Positions 1 through 13,640 of a stretch of DNA of 64,000 bases are shown piece after piece. How positions within the stretch are numbered: the first letter of the stretch is position 1; each line of letters begins with the position of its first letter. The notes under the pieces are model-generated. The model saw nothing but the letters and a program-made list of their open reading frames with translations, searched no databases and had not been told where the DNA came from. Source of the stretch: Owenia fusiformis (taxonomy: Eukaryota > Annelida > Polychaeta > Sabellida > Oweniidae). The stretch is taken from the NCBI GenBank assembly GCA_903813345.2, contig CAIIXF020000003.1, positions 28,413,248-28,477,247 on the forward strand, in the 5' to 3' direction. A program made the position numbers and the translations under genes.

Positions 1-3000
1 TGGTGACAACACCTGCCAAACTTGATGCAAAATAATGACTTTATAGAAAGTCAACTCAAAATAGTTGATGCTCCTATTAAAATGATTTAAAAAAACTTCT
101 CACTCTCACAGTTAATATTTGCTTTGCATTTAACCTGGTGAATTCCAGGTTCTAAAATAGGTTGAAACCAGAGAATTTTTCATTTTTGCAAATGTTTGAC
201 ATTTAACTGCATACATATACAACAGGTGGGTTTCAAGGTCATTTCTGACACTTCTGAGGTGATGAGAAATCTGGTCACTCTGGGTAGAATTCATCATGCC
301 ACATATCCTTGGTAAGCAATCTTTCTAAACACTTTATTTACTGAAATTGTTCCATTCAAGTCAACTACAAGTAATTGGGCAAACTGCAAGCAGTTATGTA
401 TTAATTTTTAGTCTTTTAGGATCAGAGTTAAAGGGATTACACCTTTAAGGTAGGCTTAACATGTCACTTTTGGACCAGCATGGTGTTAACATACCAACCT
501 GTGGTAGATCTACATAAAAGTATTTCTTATTTACTCGACCCCACACAGCTTTAATAACAAATATGCATACAATTATGTTGACAAACTCTTGTCCAATCTT
601 CACAGACTGTAAGTGGACAATTGCATTTTAATAAAAAACATATTTTCTCGGTTGTAATTTTGTTCTTTATTTTCAAGTTGCCACATAGGCATAAAATAAT
701 ATTTTACCAATCCAAAAGCTCTTTGATTCCAATGTTATAAAAGAAAGTCGTTACAGACAATACAGCCATACAGTAGTTACATGCAATAAAATCGAGGGAA
801 CCAACGCAAAAAATATTGAATATCCAGGACTTTCATTAGAAATAGGCAACTTTTCTTGTTGTTTTTACAAAAATATCAATATTTTGAGGAATTTTGAAAC
901 TTTTCAATTATTTCCATGTTATTTTCGTTTGCTGTAAGATATTCTAATCATATCCCTGATATTTATTTTAACAGTATATCTCTGAAAATTGCGTAACCTA
1001 TAGGTTCTATTAGTTACATAATTTCAACTTATCAAAGAGAAAAATAACACCATGACATCTATAAAATAATAAACAAGGCAGAATGTGTAAAATGTCACCA
1101 CCTACCATTAAAAACAATACATGAAGCGTTTACACTGTACGTATCCACATATATGACTGTACTGTCAAAATAACTAGATTTTTGTCAATTACAAAATACA
1201 TCAAAATAAATATCTCAAAAATATGATTCAATGTGACCAGATTTACATTTAATTTTCAGGATAATATAACCAGCTTTGGATAATGTCCTCCCATTATTAT
1301 CACATACATCTGAGTATTACAAAAAGTTTACAATCAACATAAGAGTAAAGAATAATTGTATCACCAATTTCTCAACACCTACTCTAAACCTTGTTCTATT
1401 CCCTATACAATTCTAGGCTCTTTTCAATCTAAATGGCAGCAAAAAAAGATGACCTGATAAAGGTAGCTAGAGGTTAGTCTTGCAACAAGTCCCTGTTCAT
1501 CCCCACATTCTCAATCTATCACCAAGAAGGAGTTTGGACAGGGCTACATGGGCTTGTTACAAGATGATGGTTCAGTATGCTATTCAATAGTTAACATTTA
1601 CAATAGCACAGAAAACACATGCCTTACAAGTTACAATATTTCACTGTACCATATTTCATTATTTCTTCTTAGTAGAAACTCCCCATGAAAAAGAAATGGA
1701 AGCCATGTGTAATATATCTTATCAGTATTCAGATGAATTAAGAGTTAACGCATTAGAAACACATGCCTGCAATAATAGAATATGAATATTCACTTTCATC
1801 TGGATCTCAGTTTTTGACATCCCGAAAAATTATATCACATTAAATAATAACTAGTGTATAGTTCTGATATGGCAATATAATTTGACAATTCTCAAAATAA
1901 GACAGCCAAATCAAAGCAGCTCCTGATGAAAATAGTCCCTCAAGCCAAATTTCCATTGATATTGCTGTAAATAGAATGATGGCCTTAAGTGAACCACTTA
2001 TTTTTCATGGACAGCCACGTTTTGCTCTTTGATTTACCTGCCCCAGTGTATAAAACAGCCATTTTCCAAACACAAGAGAAACGAGACCTACATCCTGTTA
2101 AAAATTAGAAAATACACAACACCCTGTTAAGTCTGTTTGCAGCATGTCAAAAGGATGATATTGAATAGGAATGAGTAAAATTAGGACTTGCACCCCATTG
2201 ATACATAAGAATCTCTCAAATTTGATCAATATTTATTTGATATGTTCTCAGGAGTGAAGGCAGATTGAGATGCATCTTCCAAACATAGGCTCGGGACATC
2301 ATCTACTCTGTTCTTCAATTCTCATTAACAGGGACAAAAGGGAGGATGTCTGGAACCTTATGCTAGGCAGATGGAGACTCCATTTGAAACAGCATAACTT
2401 GAATTTCTATCTGATGTTGTAAATATATAGTACACTCTATATTTTATATTCCCAAAATGCAATGTGCTGGGGGCTGCAGTCTAGCACTTTGGTTTTCATT
2501 TTTAGCAAAGTAATAACAAGTAATATCACAACTGTGTAAAAACAGTTTTTTAAAGAGATCTGAGCCCTCGTCAAAATTATGTGATATCACTATCTCTTAT
2601 TTCAACTTTGATCTACTGGCACGATAACTCAACCAATATACAAAACAAGTGTTACTTTATTCAGACCCTGGTGCAGTCCAATGACATGTTCAAAACTGCT
2701 AAGAATAGGTGACTATGTCTTGTGTTTGTGATGCAAGCATTCCCCCATGTTAACCTCCCACCCGGGACAAACATTACCTTTAATGAATTAAAACCCTCAA
2801 AATATGAAAACATAAAATTCTTAATGGACAATTAGACAGTGTTTACTTTCATAGACTTTACTGCATACATGACTTTCCGAAAACCCAGATTACAAAACCA
2901 ATTGGCCATCTATGCTACCAGTACTAATATCACATTTCCAGACTACTTGATCAAATCATGCTCAATTCATGTGGATTTCAGTCTAAAATCTCTCCTTATC

Positions 3001-3970
3001 GTCTGGTTTCAAACCCAATATAAAGCAAAATATAATCACATATAACTGTATCTCAATAACAAGCTCCATAGGAGTCAAGTGGTGATACAATGATTTATAA
3101 ATAAATTTCAAATAATAACTCCAATTACGCTTCTTCTTCATTTGCATATCTCCTGCAGTATAATGCTCCATTCTGCTTTATGTTTAAGGTGACTATTCAC
3201 ACCAGTGTTTTCATTTCACATATGGGCTTACTGACACCGTATCTAGCTTACTAAACTGTCTGATTCAGCTGATACGCGTGCCGCCCTCTCTTGAATATAT
3301 TTAACAAGCATCATCAAATATCAGTTCAATAACGGAACAAGCAGTGGCACTTGGTGTGCAGCTGTAGTAAAAAAAGAATTAAATTGAATCCATTGTAAAC
3401 AGCTGATATTTCATCATGCATGAAAACTATTCACTCAAAATAATATAACATTTTTACAAAAATTGAATGAACACAAAATTCTATATAATTGATTAAATAA
3501 GCAATGTCACCTTATTGCCTTATTGGCTTCAATGTCCTCGGACAACAATGTCATTTACAGACTCCATGTCAAAGGCGATAATAAATAGTCCAAATTTGAC
3601 ATCGGCTTATGCAGAAGCATTGTATGAGATTTCTATGATCACCATCCATTGTGATTCATTATATCCATTGTCGTACCCTTATATGGCAGAAGAAGCGTTG
3701 CACTCAACTTTGACTGGTGTGTTTCTTGTATTTATTTTATGACAAACTATTGCTGGTTAGCTTAAGGATGGTTATTACAAGTGGCAGGATCTGAAACTAT
3801 GATGATGCTTTGGCTGTTTGGTTCTGGAAATACACAATGTACATGATTAAGATATTGTATTTTCAACACATTAAATCTATAAATGTTTCTGGCTAAAAGG
3901 GTTTCAAATTTTAGACTCACTCACTGGTTAGGCCATCTTTTTCTGGAATGAGTGCGATAATTAATGTGTC
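1..3970. other. Non-coding stretch, probably LSM14 3' UTR and downstream flank
   Basis: About 4 kb of AT-rich sequence without a convincing exon on either strand. All open frames are short and lack splice-site or family support. Around 1080-1110 there is a fragment of the interspersed motif AATGTCACCACCTACCATTA seen repeatedly in this window. No RNA gene was recognised. Confidence 0.5.
23..60. other. Window edge, nothing assignable
   Basis: Listed only to state that no gene is cut by the left edge as far as can be seen. Confidence 0.2.
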
Positions 3971-4165
3971 TTATTCAACATTGATTTTTTCAACAATGAT
4001 TTCTTCAACAATGATATTACTTGGGTCAGGCAAAATTTCTTTTTTTCCATCTTGGCCCACACGAACAAGAGACATGGTGTAAATTTTCCTCATTGAGAAT
4101 TTGAGGCGTGATCTTTCAAAAGGATGTTCATAGGTGACGGAAGGATGATTCTCGATATGGCAAAC
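3971..4165 (-). CDS. Unrecognised coding-like terminal ORF just 3' of LSM14
   Basis: Directly downstream of the last LSM14 donor, one minus-strand frame is open for 64 codons and stops at TAA 3971-3973. It contains HPFERSRLKFSMRKIYTMSL, RVGQDGKKEILPDPSNI and a final IIVEEIIVEKINVE. Composition looks coding (charged, few rare residues), but no family is recognised. It is out of frame with the LSM14 exon ending at 4170. Joining the two would need a 19-nt intron or an indel. It may be the true LSM14 C-terminus after a sequence error, a terminal exon of another transcript, or chance. Confidence 0.3.
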   Translation of the reverse strand, partial: VCHIENHPSVTYEHPFERSRLKFSMRKIYTMSLVRVGQDGKKEILPDPSNIIVEEIIVEKINVE

Positions 4166-4169
4166 TTAC

Positions 4170-7100
4170 TCTATTGGCATTCTCTGCATTTTTGCTGCGT
4201 TCTATTCCTGCAGCTTCATAATCATAGTCGTAATCTACCCAACCCTGGTTGCCACGACGACCCCTGCCTCGCACGTTGCCTCCTAATGAAGAAAATAAGG
4301 ATGACATTCAGAATTGTCATGATACAGTATGCATACAAGAATGATATACAGTGTTGTTTTCATACAGCAAACATTTTATTTTAGGCAGTACAAAATGTAT
4401 TAACTAACTTTTGAGACAACCCCATTTCTTTTCACATTTTTGCTTATTGTCATACAGAGCACAGGCCCACAGCCAGCTTTTGCCAAAGGGGTTCACTTTT
4501 CACAACTTTGGCCCAAAGTCACTTGAAAATTGCTCAGAATGGTGAAAACTGCATGATTTTGAAAGAATTTTTGGGAAAGGAGGGGGGTCAATTACTCAGA
4601 TGCGAGTAGGTAGTTAGCAGTTTCGCCACCAGGTGACTGACTCGGGGGGAATTAACATGGCAGGGTATTACAAAATTCCCTTAAACTTGAATATGCATCA
4701 GTTTTAATGGTTCACTTTTCATATTACCTTTATGTATCTGATAGTTATACAAATTAAAATATGTCCAGTAAAAGAAAATATTATCTGCCCAACACAATAA
4801 AAGATATTTCACTTTTTGTGGTTTTACAACATGGGCTCTATGGGGAATCTCCCTAGACCTAGAAGTCACATTTTCAAAGAAAATTTAATTTTCAAAGTTG
4901 ATAAAGTCTTTTCAAAACCACATTTCTAAATGTAATTTTACATGTAGATTCCAAATATGATATCAGTTTGACTGAATTGTGAATTTTTAATGACGTAAAT
5001 CAAGATTATTTCTACTCGCATCTGGGATATTGAATCCCCCAACTACAGGCTGAAGAGCAAGTTAGGATGTTGCTTGCTAGAAACATACCTCTAAATGCTG
5101 GTCTGCCTCCTCCTTGTGGTGCTCCTCTCCAGCCTCCTCTGTTGAAACCACTGTTGCCACGGAAACCACCTCTGTACCCCCCTCTCCAGCCTCGTCCACC
5201 ACGATACTGCCGTGTACTTCCAACACCAAATGTTTCAGTGTTGATTTTTCTTTCTTCTCGCCAATTTGGCCTTCTGCAAAAATACCATATCGTTCAATAA
5301 GTTCCTGGAATTCTAAACAGTTTTAACATGCAGATTCCAATTTAATTATTCATGTAAATGTCTCAAACTGGGCAATTAAAGGATTTGTTCCCCCTTCATT
5401 TTCCAAGTTCATTACTCCAACACTACTCTCTGACAGATAATATCGAGAAAATTGAATTTGAAGTTAAGGATTGTAATAAAAAGCATTCTGACATACCCTC
5501 TGCTTTCTTTATCCGTAGCTTCACAACTGATACGATCAAAGAAAGACTTGCTTTTATTGTAAAATTCCTCATCAATATCATTTTCATTTTCTACAACTTC
5601 CTCAATGATCTCGCCATCCTCTGAACCGGTCTCTTTTTCACCATTAAGAGGCTTGTCAGCTGAAATAATCATAAATCAACATTCATATACTTGAACATAT
5701 TAAAGTTTTTAACAAAATGGACAAGGCACAAACATCCAAAATGTCACCACCTGACATTTGTTACAGACACTGAACTCCCAACACCAAACTCTAACCACTG
5801 AACTTCGAAGGTGGCCATCTACCAAAAAGCTGGAGACTTCAACAATATGTCATCACTTCTGGTGGTGGTGACATAATAATGTTGTTCTGTAGGTAAAGAG
5901 TTAAACATTACAAATATGTTAAAAGGGAGACAACAAATACTTCCAATACAAATTGATAAGAATATATACATTTCAGTCAAAAAGTTGACGCTGAAGAAAA
6001 CATATCATACCACAAGACCATATTAATTTATCTAATAAAGAGTATGTTTTTTTTAAATCCCAATGGACTGCATTAAATAAAATTGTAATTTGAAATGTGA
6101 CGTCACAATTGCTAGAATAACTGATTTACTTGTCTAAAATGGGGTATGTATGACCACTAAATTTTCTGGTTTATTTATCATATTAGAATTGAAACAAAAA
6201 TATTTATGACAAATATATGACCTTAGAATTCATTTTGTAAAAGACCTCAAATGGTCTGCGATTTCAGTCTTAACAATAATCATAATTCATAGAATTAAGG
6301 TCTTAAATAATACAAATCTTTTTTACTTACAGATGGTCAGCTTTTTCTTCAGTTCCTTTTCTATTTCTTCTTTATCAAACTTGGCATTTGCACTTTCAAA
6401 GTCAAACTCTCCATCAAATTTCAATGGTTCTCTTGGTCTACCAGCACCTGGGGGACGATTACCTCCTCTGGGACCTCCTCTTTGACCCCTAGGATGACCC
6501 CTGAACCCACCACTTTGACCTGATAATGCAAGCAAGTAAAATGATTTATAAATACAGCACGAATATGATGGCTACAAAGTTGAAAGCTGATCATGGTGCA
6601 CTGAACTGCACACTGTGTAAGTTCACTTATGCTGCAAATAATTTCTAATTCATATAACTAGTTTCTGGAGGAAATTATATTCGAAACAAGTAAAACCCTA
6701 TGGATTTTAAAACATCCTAGAAAAAAAATAGTTAAATATGTGTGAGGAACTTACCTCTATATCCTCCTCTGCCACCACGATGGCCTTCCATACCACCACC
6801 ATGACCTTCCATTCCACCGCGATGCCCATGGTCTCGCCCACGACCCCTGTAGTTCCCATCTCTACCCCCACGTTGTTGACTCCGACTGAATTCACGACGA
6901 TTATCTTGAGATGAGTGACTGGATTCAGAATTGCGTTGCTCCCGAGATACTTGATTGGATGATTGCGTGCTAACATCCTGAGTAGGGGACTTGCGTGCTG
7001 GGGGTGGGGTTGACCCACGAGATCCTGCAATAACGATTAAAAATCTTCATTAGTCATCAAAACAAGGGCATTTGAAATAACTTGTACTTTATAACTAAAT

Positions 7101-10100
7101 TTTATAAAAAGATAAATGTTGAATTAATGTGAAAACAAAATTATGAAGTTGAAATCAAAAATTAAGTACAAGTGCTATGTCAACTGAAAAGATATCTACC
7201 AAACAACATTTACATATTTCTTCTCTATAATATATCAGTCCATATAACAGTCATCTAAAATAATAAGTAATGCTTATAAAAAGGAATATCAAAATAGAAT
7301 GTATGAGATAAAGAGAAAACATGCATGTAGTTATTTTCAATAGGTTAGGGTGTTTATGATCAATATATTTTTATCTAGTTTTTGGAATGGGCAGAGTGGT
7401 GTGGTGTTTGAAAATTTTGGAGTGCCGAAATATCCAATTGTAAAATTCAGGGTTTGTTATTAACAAGCACACTTTAGACTGGAATGTTCAAGCCAAGGTT
7501 TAGAACTTAAGTAAGAAGAGTATATGCAAAGCATGTACAAAATGTATGTTTATAATTTCCTATATACTTTATCAGGATGTGGGGGCTAGGAAAGTAAGTT
7601 TTGTTTTTGATTTCATGATCATCTTGTATATATAGCATACGCTAACTAATTTCATTACACATATAACTCTGAATAGTGATTTTACAAAATGTCTAACATC
7701 ACAAGCAAGAGAGAAATCAAATCTCCACATAAGACAGATATCTGTTAAGCTTAAATGATGCTTAAGTCTAACCAACCTACAGTCTGTTTCACTGCTTCAA
7801 AGGCAAGCAGTTGAACCTAAAAAATAAGAAATCTATAGACCATTGTGCCATAATATATAGAAAAATATATTTGTATTGCACATTAATGACATTTGTATAT
7901 TTCAGATTATTTAGTGTTTAGTGCAATAAGCCTGTGCCCTCTTGTAATCTGAGGTCTCTCCGCCATGTTATTTTTTGAGAATTAACATGGAAGAGAAGCA
8001 TCAAAATATAAGAGGTTACAGACTTTATGAGCCAATTAACAAGCAACCCAACATATACAAATGTCATTTTCTATATATTATTGCACAATATTATTTAGAT
8101 TTCTTATATTTCAAGTTTAACTGCTTGCCTTTGAAGCAGTGTAACAGACTGTAGTGAGATGAATTTTGGATGTGTGTGAAATGTTATATACACGTACAGG
8201 GCATTAACATGCAAAATGTTACCAGTCCTGCCATTAGCTTATTGCCATCTGCCGAACACCATCCACAAGAAAGTCTGAGACTATAACAATATGTCACCAC
8301 TTCTGGTGATGACATAATAACAACTGCAAATATTGCCCATTCTCAACTGGCAATGCTTAAATCAAACAGTTCCAGGATTAAAGCATGCAGTAAAATGGGT
8401 TAATATTGCAGCATTCAATACAATGCATATTACAATATTAAAAATTAATTAATTAATTGATTAACGATGAGATAATGTAAGGTCTTATACATCATGACCA
8501 TTGAATCTTCTTGATCTTCAAACTTCAGTTTTCAGAGTCCCAGATTAAGATTTCTAGGAATTTATATATTTGAACTTTGTAACCCATGATTCATCAGAAC
8601 AAAAGATTTCTCTTCTCTAGATTTGAAGAGATTTTGTCTTTGAAATGTCATATGATATGATGAGATAGACTGATAGATGTGAAAGATATAGAGTGCTGAG
8701 GGTGGGTGGTATTAGATCCTATAATGATAAGATTAGATTGAATACATGCAATTAAAATTATATCTGATTACCATTATGGTACTTTTAAGCCAGGATTTGC
8801 CATGCGCATGTTTTATTAATTTAAATATTTTAGGCAAGGGGAGTCTTACTTACAAGGCAGACAATTTGTGTTGACAGACATGTTTGAATCTAGTTGTCAA
8901 CCATTTAGTCCTGCTTGATTTTATTAACAACCAGGGTGTCATTACAGAAACTTCATAACGTAAAGAGTTTCTCTAATCAATTGTTGTAAACATAGATAAA
9001 ATGTCATAGTAAAAATAATTGACTGAGAAATTCTTTACGAAAGTTTCTGTTTACGATACCCAGGTTTGACCAGGTGCGTGTTAGGTTAATTGCATGGGAA
9101 GCAGGTTTGGTTTACCAGGTTTAGGGGCGGGTCTAGAGTTAACTTGCACACCTGCATCCATCGTTGGAGACTTACGGCTAATGGGAGGAGTTGCTCCACG
9201 CGAACCACCTGATAAATTCATACCGACTTGGGTCAATCACCACATACAGACAGGCAATAATTATCTCAAGCATTATTTTGAATGCATCATTTTTTCTCAT
9301 GTAAGTACAACGGTTTCATTTTTCAGTGTTCTGCCTAAAAACTTCTTCATGGGTGTTCAATGACACCTTTAAGTCAAAATATACTCCTATAGAGAACACT
9401 ATCCATCAATATCAACTACAGAATCTACCAATTTCAAGTACAGAATTTATGAATATCAAAAACTTATATTTTCCACTAACCTGACCCTACTGAGGACTGA
9501 CCAACACCTGCAAACTGCTGCTGCACAGGAACCTGTTGCTGACCTGCAAACTGGTTATAAGGAGGCATATTAGCCCCAAATGGTTGGTAGGTGGTGGAGC
9601 TGGGGGTGTACTGGCCATGGTTTGGTGGACATGACCCTGGTGGTACAATCGTTGTTGGGTTAGATGACTGGAATACAAGAATGCATGAGTTTGTCAAACT
9701 TTGAACAATGATTTAGCAGTGTAGATTATGAACTATTGATTATGTCAACATTTCTGGAAAACTAACTGCCTTTTGAGATGAGATTTATTTAATGCAAATA
9801 ATTAAATACAGATACATCTCCAGTTGCCAAGAGTATTGTTGGAGAGGACTGATGAATACAGAGGTATTTTGCAAACTGAACATTTTGAGAAGTAAATCGT
9901 CACTACAGTATATATTTAAATGTTTGGAAGTCTTTTAAATCTAAAAGATAAGCAATCAAAGGACCATAGTGAAACAGTATATGTAAAAATAGAAACATTT
10001 CTACATGGCCTAACTTTTGTATATTTTAGTTTGCTTTGTAGTTTGGCTATCATAAATGTGCCCTGTTATATTTTAATGCTTCTCTGCCATGTTATTTTGA

Positions 10101-13100
10101 AAAAAATTAATATGGCTGAATTCTCTAAATTACATTCTGAAATAAACAAAAATTAGGCCTGATATGTTTCTATATTTTCATATACTGTTGCAATATAGTA
10201 ATTTGATTGCTTATTTTTTTAATTCAAAGTACTTCCAAACATTTAAAATCTTAATTTGTATATTTTCATATCTCAAAAAATCATTTATCCAATTAAATTA
10301 AATTCTATTTCGATATTTTTCTTAATTTTAGAGTTCTGCTATTATGCGAAAAAGACTGGCGAAAATTAAGATGAGATGCCCAATGCCCATGTTAACAAAT
10401 AGCAAGCCATTTACATGTTATAGTAATAGCGAGCCATATCGAGTATATACCTTTACTATTGCAGGATCTTGGGGCATAGATGACGGAACAGACTGGATGA
10501 CAGGCTTAGGTGCCTCACACACATGCAGATCCTTGATGTCAGTTCCCCGGAAGATGATGTACTCGAACACTTCATCTCTAGGAGCAACTGGACGATCAGT
10601 CGGTCGATCCTCTGTCCCAAATGACCGAACTGGAAGATATCAATGTAACAGTTATCAGAATTGTTGAATAACAGATTGAACTGCTCTGCACTTTCTATTC
10701 CATTAATTTGTTTGGAAATATTAGGAAGCCAGATCTCAAAATACATATCATTAATATGAAAAATCAATTCAAAAAACGATTCATAAGACTATTATGCTGT
10801 AATATATGGCAAACGATTACTGTGGCATTCTGGCCTAATACCAGCACTGAAAGTCTGATACCAAATACCTGAATTTATAAAGAATCAATTAAACTTGCAA
10901 AATTAAGTGCTAAACATCAACCAGGCATTAAAATGACAAAATGTCACCGTAACCAGGGAAGTTTCACCATTGAAATTGAAAATAACTATTAGATATACTT
11001 TGTAGATGTTACTTATGAAGCTATTTAGTGCTTGCATCAATCAAATGGCTCATTTTGAACATATAAAAAGTATTTGTGTTTTGTTTCCCAGGGAATTGTA
11101 TTGTATGTAGTACACACATAAATAGTGTACATTATACAGTACTTGAATAGCCTGGTTTATTTACATAATATTGAAGGGCATGCTGATTACATGCACACGA
11201 GTACATGAATGAAGGCCTAATATTGATATACGTAGCTTGCATACCTAAATAAAAAATAAACTCTTCTAATCCCCTAATGTAAACACGGCGGTATACGTAG
11301 CCCGATTTATCGGAGACTTTAAGTCAGATTTGAATTTCTGAGAACTTTCTGAGAATTGGTCAAGTTGAAAAAAGACCTGAAAAATTGAAGTCAGTCTACA
11401 CAGTGTTAAGTTATTGGAAGTTGTAAGAATTTGTTACAGACGCCAACAGCCTAAAAAAAAAACTGAGACCATAACAATATGTCACCACTTTTTGGTGGCA
11501 TGAAATTGGGTGAAAATAAAACATTGAATAGACTTTAAAAACCAAGATGATGATCCAAAGAATTTAACATCATGATTACTAAATAACAAAATACCATATT
11601 CACTGTAATAAGCGCCCAGGACGCTTTTGAAATTGAAATTCCCATTGTAACCCATTACAATGAGCGCCCATATATGAAGGAAGTAAAAAATCCCCGGGAA
11701 TTTCATGTATGGGAATTTTTCTTGCCAAAAAGGCCTTATTTGCAATGAAAGTGACAGCATATTTTTACAATAATGATATATATCGTTATTGGAGAGAATA
11801 TGGTAAAAATCGCTAAAATAAAGCAAGAATCTAACTATATCGACTGTGATTGAAGAACACCCAAGCAGAGCCCCTCGAGGCGAAGGAATTTATTCCGCGA
11901 TTATCTTCAATATTTCCACTATAGACTGTTAAATATCAATCTAAAGTTATACCTTGTTTTTTTTAATTTGATGATAGATCATCATTTTTCTTTTAAAAGT
12001 CATGTTAACGTCGAGAAATCAAGAAAGAAACAAGAAAGTTCACGACTGACGATCGCTAAGTTAGAAAAATGTCGAAACAAATCTCTGAAATGTGATCATT
12101 TCTTTCATTCATTATGGACTATTTGAGATAATTTTAGCTTAGTATGATGTGGGAAGCACCCACTGATAGATATTCATCGAGAGGATGTATCGATTTACAA
12201 AATGTGTAATGTTTTCTGCATTTTAGTGTAAGTACTCTATTATCGCCCACTATATTCTTTGGAAATTTGATTTTTTTTCTGATATATTCGTTAATACTTG
12301 GTCATTCCTCGATATTTCTTGAACTCTGTGAAGCGGGTAGGTACTTATTAGGGGTGGGCCCTTAATACGGCGATTACGGTATGTTCTTTTAAAACATCAT
12401 AACTGATTTATTTGGATAATAGCAATTCTAGTATTGGTGAATATATATATTTCTACTAGAGTCTTGGCTAGAAGTAATTTCATCTGGAACACCATGAACC
12501 ATTTGAAAAAAGCTGGCGGCGTGTTATAAATTCAGTGTTTTCAGAAGGTTTGTCCAAGATTGCGTCCTAGGACGTAACGATTTTCAAAAAATGTGTCTCC
12601 CCTCAAAAAACTGTGTCCCTTGAAAAAATGTTCCCTGGAATTGTAGTTTGAGGATTTCAGCCATGTTAATCTTATTGAAAATAACATGGCAGAGAAGCAT
12701 TCTAATATAAGAGGCCACACACTTTATAAGCCAAACAAGAAGCAATCCAAGATATAAAAATGTCATTCATGTACAATAGGAATATATTTTTCCATATATT
12801 ATTGCAAAATGATATTTTGATTTCTTATTTTTTAGCTTTTACTGACGCAATTAAACAGTGAAATGGACTCTAGCGATCCAGAATCATTTCATGTGTGTCT
12901 TAGAATATTTGGTGAGGTAATAAGACCAAAACTCGCAATTCAAATTATGATGTGGAAAAATGGCCAAATATTTGATTTCAAATTTTATGATTACATGACC
13001 CGTATACAAATTTTTTTGCTCTTACTGACGCAGTTAAACAGTGAAATGGACTCTAAATATGGCGATCATTGGTATATTTATTCTCCTAATGAAATAATGT

Positions 13101-13640
13101 TGCACGATCTCTGGGACCCGAATTCATTTTATATGCTTGCAAGATAGGCAAATTCGCGAGTTTACTCGAGTTATAGCTAGCTCGTGAGTTGAAATAGATT
13201 GAGAGTTTCTAGAAGACAACTCGAGGCAATGTATAGGCAGCTCTGACGAACTGTACTCGAGTTACGGGTCGAGAGTTACACCTCTAGTATAAATAGCCTG
13301 GCTCTCTGACACTGTCTCGTCTGTGAAAACAACAAAACAAAATAAAGAATTTGCACCAAAGTTGGTGTTTCAACAAACCCTGGGCTCTCTAAATAATTTT
13401 TCTGCCACTCTCATAGTTATGTCATAACCTAATGAGAAAACAGGTTTCTAAAACTGAAAATTATATGGACAAGTAATAACAGAGAACAAAGAAATAGAAA
13501 AGTGAATTTCACAAACCTTTGGCAAGAGCTACGGTCGATTCGTTGGGATCGATGGTGTACAGAATCCCTTCATACCTAATTTCAGCCTTAGAAATCAGAC
13601 TTATCTTACTACCGAGATATGGAATACCTCCTCCACTCAT
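4170..13640 (-). CDS. LSM14: LSM14 homolog (RNA-granule / mRNA repression protein), multi-exon
   Basis: LSM14/RAP55/Trailer-hitch proteins bind mRNPs and the decapping and repression machinery in P-bodies. CDS read on the minus strand: 13640-13517, 10629-10451, 9667-9481, 9226-9116, 7024-6755, 6519-6331, 5659-5497, 5273-5089, 4282-4170. Phases agree at every junction and sum to 507 codons. The N-terminus begins [20 protein letters not shown], the Lsm fold typical of the family (aa ~1-80). An S/P/Q-rich linker and RGG-rich stretches follow. An FDF motif ([15 protein letters not shown], aa ~315-345), an FFD box ([14 protein letters not shown], aa ~380-400) and a TFG box ([17 protein letters not shown], aa ~408-425) come in canonical order, then a C-terminal RGG region ending ..[16 protein letters not shown]. 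The stop is uncertain: reading through the last donor gives 13 more residues and TGA at 4128-4130, otherwise a further 3' exon exists. Family assignment is secure. LSM14A versus B is not meaningful here. Confidence 0.93.
5089..5273 (-). CDS. LSM14: LSM14 exon 8 (TFG box and RGG tail)
   Basis: Acceptor ttttgcag, then a TFG box ([15 protein letters not shown]) followed by repeated [13 protein letters not shown]-type arginine-glycine motifs, and donor gtatgt. TFG boxes of LSM14 contact helicase partners in related proteins. The RGG tail is the usual RNA-binding, arginine-methylated region. Confidence 0.9.
5718..5882 (+). mobile_element. Short copy of the GTCACCAC-terminus repeat
   Basis: Starts CATCCAAAATGTCACCACCT and ends CAACAATATGTCATCACTTC followed by GGTGGTGACATAATAA. 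The paired copy 8205-8335 has the same head-to-tail order (AAAATGTTACCAG ... ACAATATGTCACCACTTCTG). Both lie in LSM14 introns. Confidence 0.6.
7780..8154. mobile_element. 375-bp palindromic MITE, TA-flanked
   Basis: CAGTCTGTTTCACTGCTTCA (just after CTA at 7778) and its complement ending GTAACAGACTG (8152), then TAG, form inverted arms continuing through GGCAAGCAGTT and CTATATATTA. The centre contains CCATGTTATTTTTTGAGAATTAACATGG. Related centres occur at 10020-10145 and 12640-12830. LSM14 intron. Confidence 0.8.
8205..8335 (+). mobile_element. Short copy of the GTCACCAC-terminus repeat
   Basis: GGGCATTAACATGCAAAATG at the start and GACTATAACAATATGTCACC near the end, with AACACCATCCACAAGAAAGTC between, parallel to 5718-5882. 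LSM14 intron. Confidence 0.6.
10917..11505 (+). mobile_element. Longer copy of the GTCACCAC-terminus repeat
   Basis: Starts ATCAACCAGGCATTAAAATG / ACAAAATGTCACCG and ends GAATTTGTTACAGACGCC then CATAACAATATGTCACCACT. The 11340-11500 part matches the inverse of 50490-50640 including TTATTGGAAGTTGTAAGAA. LSM14 intron 1. Confidence 0.6.
11592..12383. mobile_element. Probable TIR element with AAGCGCCC / GGGCCCTTAATA ends
   Basis: ACTGTAATAAGCGCCC near 11599 and GGGTGGGCCCTTAATACGGC with TTACGGTATG near 12383 are imperfect inverses, and internal GAGCGCCCATATATG and TATCGCCCACTATATTC repeat the theme. No ORF. Lies in LSM14 intron 1. Boundaries are approximate. Confidence 0.45.
12835..13147 (+). 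repeat. Duplicated 181-bp segment with a small ORF, unrecognised
   Basis: CTTTTACTGACGCAATTAAACAGTGAAATGGACTCTA-like sequence begins near 12837 and again near 13018 (ACTGACGCAGTTAAACAGTG). A 94-codon frame (12863-13147) runs through both copies and contains the repeated [10 protein letters not shown]. It has no splice support or known domain and lies inside LSM14 intron 1, so it is probably repeat debris. Confidence 0.5.
13517..13640 (-). CDS. LSM14: LSM14 exon 1 (first half of Lsm domain)
   Basis: ATG at 13640 on the minus strand opens 41 codons plus 1 nt, ending GCCAAAG before a gtttgt donor. The peptide [18 protein letters not shown] is the Sm1-like strand pattern of LSM14. The next exon, 10629-10451, completes the domain with [15 protein letters not shown] and [18 protein letters not shown]. 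Confidence 0.93.

Noticed and set aside
12863-13147. 94-codon ORF in LSM14 intron 1 as a small gene
   Set aside because: It spans a direct duplication and lacks any domain or splice sites.
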